A stretch of DNA of 11,043 nt from Verrucomicrobiota bacterium. GTDB lineage: Bacteria; Verrucomicrobiota; Verrucomicrobiia; Opitutales; Opitutaceae. Location of the stretch: assembly GCA_023426435.1 (NCBI GenBank), contig JAFAAS010000126.1, positions 1 to 11,043 on the forward strand. The letters run 5' to 3'. The translations under genes were made by a program, and so were the position numbers. Below, in pieces: positions 7,043-11,043 of the stretch (its first letter is position 1; each line of letters opens with the position of its first letter). The notes below the pieces were generated by a model, which saw nothing but the letters and a program-made list of their open reading frames with translations, had not been told where the DNA came from and did no database searches.

Positions 7043-7213
7043 AAGATCCAAGCTCCAAGATCCAAGCTCCAGAGAACCTCCAAACCCAAAATCCACCACT
7101 GCGTCACATCCTCGCACGTAAGTCATCCCCGGTGGAGCCCGACGTCCTCGTCGGGCTTTTTTAATTTGATCCTTGTTCATTCTCTGGAGCTTGGAGCTTG
7201 GATCTTGGAGTTT
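7043..7213. repeat. Inverted pair of AAGNNNN heptad arrays between ybbA and ybbP
   Basis: The left arm has heptads AAGATCC, AAGCTCC, AAGATCC, AAGCTCC at 7043-7070, followed by AGAGAA. The right arm, read on the - strand, has AAACTCC, AAGATCC, AAGCTCC, AAGCTCC at 7213-7186, followed by the same AGAGAA. Positions 7047-7076 and 7180-7209 pair at 28 of 30 bases, leaving a 103-bp loop that contains a perfect GC-rich hairpin at 7136-7157. The right arm includes the last codons and stop of ybbA. The left arm ends just before the ribosome-binding site of ybbP. The whole looks like one inserted element or two arrays of opposite orientation. Confidence 0.85.
7136..7162 (+). terminator. Hairpin with T-run, terminator-like on the + strand
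   Basis: The stem is AGCCCGACG (7136-7144) with CGTCGGGCT (7149-7157), loop TCCT, and six T at 7157-7162. In form it is a good intrinsic terminator for + strand transcription. No + strand gene ends here, since both neighbours are on the - strand, where the hairpin lacks a trailing T-run. It may block antisense RNA, or it may simply be the core of a repeat element. Confidence 0.5.
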
Positions 7214-7932
7214 CCGTCGTGGCCGCCCGCAACGCCACCCACTCCCACTACGGTCTCATCGGCCACGACGGCGCCCCCCCGCAGCCGAATCACCCGCTGA
7301 CACTTCCGCGCCAGTTCCAAATCATGCGTCACCAGCACGAGCGTCGTCCCGCGCTCGCGATTGATCCCGAAAATCAAATCCACCATCGCGTGCGCCGTGT
7401 CGCCGTCGAGATTCCCCGTCGGCTCGTCGCAAAACAAAATCTTCGGCCGGTTCATGAACGCCCGCGCCAACGCCACCCGCTGCTGTTCTCCCCCCGACAA
7501 CTGCACCGGATAATGATCGTGCCGCGCCCCCAACCCCACTCGCCCCAACAACTCCTTCGCCTCCTCCTCGCGTCCCGTCTCGCCGCGCAGTTCCACCGGC
7601 ACGAGCACGTTCTCCAACGCCGTCAGCGTCGGCACCAACTGGAAATTTTGAAACACGAACCCGACGTGCTCATTCCGCACGCGCGCCCGCTCGTCCTCGC
7701 TCATCTCGCCAATTTCCTCGCCCGCCAATCGCACACTCCCGCCACTCGGACGATCCAGCCCCGCGCACAATCCCAGCAAGGTCGTCTTCCCACTCCCGCT
7801 CGGCCCCACGATCGCGAGGCTCGCACCCGCCGCGACATCGAAACTCACCTCGTGCAACACCGTCAACGGCCCCGCCGCCGTCGCATACGTTTTGGTGAGC
7901 CGCTGGACTTTCAACATCGTCTGATCAGTCAT
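7177..7932 (-). CDS. ybbA: ABC transporter ATP-binding protein (YbbA-like)
   Basis: Cytoplasmic ATPase that powers the neighbouring FtsX-type permease. The 251-residue protein has Walker A GPSGSGKTT at 43-51 and a Q-loop at Gln95 in FVFQNFQLVP. The ABC signature LSGGEQQR is at 145-152, Walker B ILFCDEP at 165-171 with GNLD after it, and the H-loop at His203 in LVTHD. The order and the FQNFQLVPTLTALENV stretch match the LolD/MacB/YbbA subgroup. The ATG at 7932 (MTDQTM) was chosen because upstream codons in the frame run into the divergent gene. GGTGG eight bases upstream is a weak ribosome site. A second ATG at 7917 is possible. After residue 230 the sequence is not family-like, and the last ten residues, SKIQAPSSRE, are translated heptad repeat including the stop. 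tesA diverges just upstream. Confidence 0.94.
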   Translation of the reverse strand: MTDQTMLKVQRLTKTYATAAGPLTVLHEVSFDVAAGASLAIVGPSGSGKTTLLGLCAGLDRPSGGSVRLAGEEIGEMSEDERARVRNEHVGFVFQNFQLVPTLTALENVLVPVELRGETGREEEAKELLGRVGLGARHDHYPVQLSGGEQQRVALARAFMNRPKILFCDEPTGNLDGDTAHAMVDLIFGINRERGTTLVLVTHDLELARKCQRVIRLRGGAVVADETVVGVGGVAGGHDGNSKIQAPSSRE

Positions 7933-7975
7933 TGAGAGCACCACCAAACAGACGAACCGCCCGAAAGAAAGCTCC
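7933..7975. promoter_or_regulatory. Divergent ybbA/tesA intergenic region
   Basis: Only 43 bp separate the ybbA ATG from the tesA GTG if both starts are right, so the two promoters would have to overlap each other or the genes. I cannot point to convincing -35 and -10 boxes. The tesA side holds GAAAGAAAG (7963-7971), a purine stretch four bases before the GTG. Confidence 0.4.
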
Positions 7976-8746
7976 GTGATATCGCACACATTTCCTCCGC
8001 ATAGCTGCCAGCAACCGCAAACAGCCCTTCTTTTTCCCTCCCGCGAAACACGCGAACCCTCGCTAAATCCAAAACCCTTTCGCGCCCTTCCGCGTGTTTC
8101 GCGGGCACTCCTCATCCTTCCCCTCCTCTCTCTTTTCACCTTCTTCGTGGCTTCCCCCTCTTTTTCCCGCGCCGCCACTTCCGCCGCCAAAACCATCGTC
8201 TGCTTCGGCGACAGCCTCACCGCCGGCTACGGTCTCGACGAGCCGCTCGCCGAATCCTACCCCGCCCTCCTCCAGGAAAAACTCGCCGCCGCCAATCTCT
8301 CCTACCGCGTCGTCAACGCCGGCCTCAGCGGCGAAACCTCCGCCGGCGGCCTCCGCCGCATCGATTGGATTCTCCGCCAGCGCATCGATGTCTTCATCCT
8401 CGCCCTCGGCGCCAACGACGGCCTGCGCGGCATCGAACCGTCCGTCACCCGCGCCAACCTCGACGCCATCCTCGACCGCGTCCGCGCCAAATACCCCGAC
8501 GCCCAACTTCTCGTCGCCGGCATGATGATGCCCGATTCCCTCGGCGCGTCCTACTCCCGCGAATACGCGGAAATTTTTCCTTCCGTCGCGAAAGCCCACG
8601 ACGCCGCCCTCATCCCTTTCCTCCTCGAAAACGTCGGCGGCATCGAACGCCTCAACCAGCCCGATCGCATCCACCCCACCGCCGAAGGCCAAAAGATCCT
8701 CGCCGACAACATCTGGAAAATCCTCCACCCGCTCCTCCCGCGGTAG
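7976..8746 (+). CDS. tesA: Secreted GDSL esterase / lysophospholipase (TesA-like, arylesterase)
   Basis: An SGNH-family hydrolase that probably cleaves acyl esters or thioesters outside the cytoplasmic membrane. The 256-residue product has block I FGDSLTAGYG with nucleophile Ser80. Block III is GANDGLRG with Asn147, and block V DRIHPTAEG supplies Asp230 and His233. A hydrophobic stretch at about 44-59 followed by SPSFSRAATS looks like a signal peptide, with cleavage near residue 66. The mature part is close to E. coli TesA in size. The start is odd: GTG at 7976 is the only ATG, GTG or TTG in frame before the signal sequence. It gives a 43-residue region ahead of the hydrophobic core, much longer than a normal n-region and partly made of repeat sequence. 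The gene diverges from ybbA, as in E. coli. Function is well supported; the exact N-terminus is not. Confidence 0.92.
   Translation: MISHTFPPHSCQQPQTALLFPSRETREPSLNPKPFRALPRVSRALLILPLLSLFTFFVASPSFSRAATSAAKTIVCFGDSLTAGYGLDEPLAESYPALLQEKLAAANLSYRVVNAGLSGETSAGGLRRIDWILRQRIDVFILALGANDGLRGIEPSVTRANLDAILDRVRAKYPDAQLLVAGMMMPDSLGASYSREYAEIFPSVAKAHDAALIPFLLENVGGIERLNQPDRIHPTAEGQKILADNIWKILHPLLPR
8040..8105. repeat. Inverted repeat, 15-bp perfect arms, at the 5' end of tesA
   Basis: CCCGCGAAACACGCG at 8040-8054 is the exact reverse complement of 8091-8105, with 36 bp between them. It lies directly ahead of the codons for the signal-peptide core. If translated it makes residues 22-44 of the long N-terminal region. 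The motif CGCGTGTTTCGCGGG resembles other short dispersed repeats, but only this pair occurs here. Confidence 0.75.
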
Positions 8747-8829
8747 GTTGCGCGCTCGCCGCGCAACCAAACGACGACCTTCTCATTGAGGCGCGGTGCC
8801 CCCACCGCGCATCACCGGACCGCGCAACC
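8746..8829. repeat. Two GC-rich hairpins after tesA
   Basis: Hairpin one pairs GGTTGCGCG (8746-8754) with CGCGCAACC (8760-8768), loop CTCGC, and begins at the last base of the tesA stop. Hairpin two pairs GCGCGGTG (8791-8798) with CACCGCGC (8803-8810), loop CCCC. CCGCGCAACC from hairpin one recurs at 8820-8829. No T-run follows, so these resemble REP-type structures or a Rho-independent-like block without a tail. The remainder of the 159-bp gap up to 8905 shows nothing recognisable. Confidence 0.7.
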
Positions 8830-8905
8830 CTGCCCCCGCCCCAAAATTTCTTGCCGACCCACCCCGCCCGCGTCTCGCTTTCTACGGCTTTCCAGCTCCA
8901 CCCAC

Positions 8906-9814
8906 ATGCCCCTTCCAGCTCCGACGCCGCTCGAGCGGCTGCGCGGCACGTTCTTTCGTGCCAAGCGCTCGCTCGACGATTTTAGCAACCGCACGTTCCT
9001 CCGCAAAAAACACGCCCGCAAAGCCGCCGGCTGGGACGCCCGCATCGCCGACATCCTCGCCTCGCCCGACACCGCCCTTCTCCCCCGCGTCCCCGACGCC
9101 GGTCTCGTGCGCGGCCACACCCAGGTCATGCACAACGGCCTGCTCGTCGCCAAGGATTGCTACTACCGCTGGCGCGGCACCCGCCTCTTCGCCGCCACCA
9201 AGGGCGTTCACGAACCCCAGGAGGAACGCGTCTTCTCCGAAGTCCTGAAATACATTCGCCCCGGCGGCACCATGATCGAGCTCGGCGCCTATTGGGCTTT
9301 CTACTCGATGTGGTTCGCCCGCGAAATCCCCGACGCCCGCTGCCTCATGGTCGAACCCGTCCTCACCAACCTCGACCTCGGCCGCCACAACTTCCGCCTC
9401 AACCGCCTCGACGGCGAATTCGTCCGCGGCTTCGTCGGCGCCCAAAACACCCGCCAGGGCCGCACGCTCACCGTCTGCGTCGACACTCTCGCCGAGCAAC
9501 GCGGCTTCGACCAAATCGACATCCTTCACTCCGACATCCAGGGCTTCGAAGACCAAATGTTGAAAGGCGCCGAACGCACGCTCCGCGCCCGCAAAATCCG
9601 CTTCGCTTTCATCTCAACCCACTCCGAAGAGCTCCACCGCCACTGCCGCGCCGAATTGCTCCGTCACGATTTCGAGCTCATCGCCGACATCGACCTCGCC
9701 TCCTCCTACAGCGTCGACGGCATCCTCGTCGGCAAACTCCGCGGCACCGACGGCCCCGCCCCCATCCCCCTCTCCCGCCGCCCCCGCCCCCAAAGCTCGT
9801 GCTCGTGCTCGTAA
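8906..9814 (+). CDS. FkbM-family SAM-dependent methyltransferase
   Basis: A class I methyltransferase of the FkbM type, a family that usually O-methylates sugars or polyketides. The acceptor here cannot be named. The 302-residue protein has an N-terminal region of about 115 residues with HNGLLVAKDCYYRW and TKGVHEPQEERVF. The SAM-binding motif follows as MIELGAYWAFYS, with Glu125 to Gly127 at its core. MVEPVLTNLDLGRHNFRLN is the second strand and its acidic residue. VDTLAEQRGFDQIDILHSDIQGFEDQMLKGAE, with Asp210, is the characteristic FkbM C-terminal signature. The ATG at 8906 was preferred to an upstream ATG at 8786, because the 40 extra codons cross hairpins and are not conserved-looking. No Shine-Dalgarno is seen. 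After about residue 282 the tail is low-complexity and ends SSCSCS, translated from a hexamer repeat that also supplies the stop. It converges on the aldo/keto reductase. No glycan or polyketide genes are visible nearby. Confidence 0.87.
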   Translation: MPLPAPTPLERLRGTFFRAKRSLDDFSNRTFLRKKHARKAAGWDARIADILASPDTALLPRVPDAGLVRGHTQVMHNGLLVAKDCYYRWRGTRLFAATKGVHEPQEERVFSEVLKYIRPGGTMIELGAYWAFYSMWFAREIPDARCLMVEPVLTNLDLGRHNFRLNRLDGEFVRGFVGAQNTRQGRTLTVCVDTLAEQRGFDQIDILHSDIQGFEDQMLKGAERTLRARKIRFAFISTHSEELHRHCRAELLRHDFELIADIDLASSYSVDGILVGKLRGTDGPAPIPLSRRPRPQSSCSCS

Positions 9815-9828
9815 TCGTGCTCGTGCTC
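9795..9828. repeat. Hexamer GCTCGT tandem array over the FkbM stop codon
   Basis: Units are GCTCGT, GCTCGT, GCTCGT, AATCGT, GCTCGT and a partial GCTC. The TAA stop at 9812-9814 is created at the junction with the variant AATCGT unit. Without that variant the reading frame would continue past the array. The other strand reads EHEHDYEHEHEL, a spurious peptide. Confidence 0.85.
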
Positions 9829-9856
9829 CTCCCGCCGCTCCACCTCCGCACGTCCG

Positions 9857-10912
9857 TCACTCCCCTCGCTCCCCCAACTCCACCGGAAACGGATTCCGCT
9901 CCCTGAATCCGCGCTGGTGCCAATACGGATAAATCGGCGTCCGCTTCGTCGCCGCATCCAACTTCGCCACCTGCTCCGCCGTCAGATTCCACCCCACCGC
10001 CGCGATGTTGTCGCGCAACTGCTGCTCGTTCCGCGCCCCGATGATCAACGTCGCCACCGTCGGCCGCTGCAGCAGCCAGTTCAGCGCAATCTGCGCCACG
10101 CTCTTCCCCGTCTCCTTCGCAATTTCGTCGAGCACGTCGACCACGCGATAAACCTCCTCGTCCGGCACCGGCGGCCCCGCCTCCCGCGCCACCGCACTCT
10201 GCAACCGCGTCGTCTCCGGCAACGCCTGCCCCCGCCGAATCTTCCCCGTCAACCGCCCCCAGCCGAGCGGACTCCACACCACCGTCCCCACCCGCTGATC
10301 CGCCGCCAGCGGCATTAGCTCCCACTCATACTCGCGGCCGACGAGCGAATAATAAGCCTGATGCGCCACGTAGCGCTCGTATCCATATTTCTCCGACACC
10401 GCGAGCGACTTCATCAAATGCCAGCCCGAGAAATTCGAACAGCCGATGTAGCGAATCTTCCCCGCACGCACCAAGTCATCGAGCGTCCGCAACGTCTCCT
10501 CCACCGGCGCCACCGCGTCGAATCCGTGCAACTGATACAAATCGATGTAATCCGTCCCCAACCGCCGCAAACTTCCCTCGACCGCCCGAATCAAATGCTG
10601 CCGCGACGACCCCACGTCATTCGGCCCTTCGCCCGCTCGAAACGTTCCTTTCGTCGAGATCAACACGCGATCCCGCCGCCCTTTGATCGCCGCCCCCAAC
10701 ACTTCCTCCGACCTCCCGCCGGAATACACGTCCGCCGAATCGAACATGTTCAACCCCGCCTCGAGACAGATATCCACCAGCCGCGTCGCCTCCTTTTCCT
10801 CACTCGATCCCCACGATTTGAAGAACTCGTTCTGCGAGCCCCCAAACGTCCCCGTGCCCATCGTGAGCACCGGCACCTTCAAACCTGAACCACCGAGTTG
10901 ACGATATTCCAT
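9857..10912 (-). CDS. Aldo/keto reductase
   Basis: An NADPH-dependent oxidoreductase of the AKR superfamily, probably cytoplasmic, reducing aldehydes or ketones; the substrate is unknown. The 351-residue protein starts MEYRQLGGSGLKVPVLTMGTG, typical of the bacterial YajO/Tas-like group. The catalytic tetrad is visible: Asp58 and Tyr63 in FDSADVYSGGRSE, Lys88 in LISTKGTF and His129 in YQLHGFD. IGCSNFSGWH and the HQAYYSLVGREYEWEL stretch follow, then VVWSPLGWGRLTGK. The C-terminal NADP-binding part is LIIGARNEQQLRDNIAAV. The ATG at 10912 begins the family-like N-terminus. An ATG at 10939 gives nine extra residues and sits only a base or two from GGCGGGG, too close for a good ribosome site. It converges on the FkbM gene with a 42-bp gap and no clear terminator. 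Confidence 0.93.
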   Translation of the reverse strand: MEYRQLGGSGLKVPVLTMGTGTFGGSQNEFFKSWGSSEEKEATRLVDICLEAGLNMFDSADVYSGGRSEEVLGAAIKGRRDRVLISTKGTFRAGEGPNDVGSSRQHLIRAVEGSLRRLGTDYIDLYQLHGFDAVAPVEETLRTLDDLVRAGKIRYIGCSNFSGWHLMKSLAVSEKYGYERYVAHQAYYSLVGREYEWELMPLAADQRVGTVVWSPLGWGRLTGKIRRGQALPETTRLQSAVAREAGPPVPDEEVYRVVDVLDEIAKETGKSVAQIALNWLLQRPTVATLIIGARNEQQLRDNIAAVGWNLTAEQVAKLDAATKRTPIYPYWHQRGFRERNPFPVELGERGE

Positions 10913-11022
10913 AGCGCCGCCGAACCGATCACGTTTCATCCCCGCCGCAACCGAAAGACACGAATCTTCCACGCCGCCTGCACGCATCCTCAATATCCGC
11001 CCATCGTCTTTCCTCTCACCCC

Positions 11023-11043
11023 ATGCGCCCCGTCACCCACCTC
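11023..11043 (+). CDS. Possible start of a further gene, cut by the window edge
   Basis: An ATG at 11023 opens MRPVTHL, which runs off the window. It would diverge from the aldo/keto reductase, with about 110 bp between the two starts. Seven codons are too few to name a product. The style of the upstream bases, pyrimidine-rich with no Shine-Dalgarno, matches the other + strand genes here. Confidence 0.25.

Noticed and set aside
7929..7991. A 20-residue - strand leader ORF, MCAISRSFL..., whose TGA overlaps the ybbA ATG
   Set aside because: GGAGG ends only two bases before its ATG, too close for good initiation, and much of it lies within the tesA 5' region. There is no conservation evidence, so translational coupling cannot be claimed.
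9678..10325. A 215-codon - strand frame spanning the FkbM and reductase ends
   Set aside because: Low-complexity Gly/Ala/Arg composition, out of frame with the confirmed reductase, which fully explains the - strand there.

Overview
The window is very GC-rich, with codons that nearly always end in C or G, and is densely packed with ordinary housekeeping genes. Gene order, codon style and the kinds of short intergenic repeat suggest a Verrucomicrobiota genome, perhaps Opitutaceae. That is an inference from memory, not from a search. No virus, plasmid, transposase, CRISPR array, tRNA or rRNA is visible.

Left third (1-3846, + strand): tyrA (prephenate dehydrogenase), aroA (EPSP synthase), cmk (cytidylate kinase) and plsC (1-acyl-glycerol-3-phosphate acyltransferase). 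The first two are late steps of aromatic amino-acid synthesis. The last two supply nucleotides and phospholipids, and overlap by ATGA, so they are translationally linked. The aroA-cmk neighbourhood is a widespread bacterial arrangement.

Middle (3950-8746): a SlyD-type FKBP prolyl isomerase on the - strand, convergent with plsC. Next come a ybbP-like ABC permease and a ybbA-like ATPase, both on the - strand, with a tesA-like secreted GDSL esterase diverging from ybbA. This is the same three-gene layout as the Escherichia coli ybbP-ybbA/tesA locus. The pair probably extracts or moves a lipid-like substrate at the cytoplasmic membrane, and the esterase acts outside it.

Right part (8906-11043): an FkbM-family methyltransferase (+), converging on an aldo/keto reductase (-). 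The first seven codons of a possible next + gene sit at the window edge.

The unusual layer is between the genes. Most of the wider gaps hold short repeats of different kinds: a 33-bp element in two copies, 10-bp-period arrays, 7-bp-period arrays of the form AAGNNNN, a hexamer GCTCGT array, a long inverted repeat around a GC-rich hairpin, and further hairpins. Several run into gene ends: the stop codons of ybbA and the FkbM gene lie inside repeats, the start of cmk abuts one, and the N-terminal region of TesA contains one. No obviously new multi-gene system is present. The repeats are the best lead.
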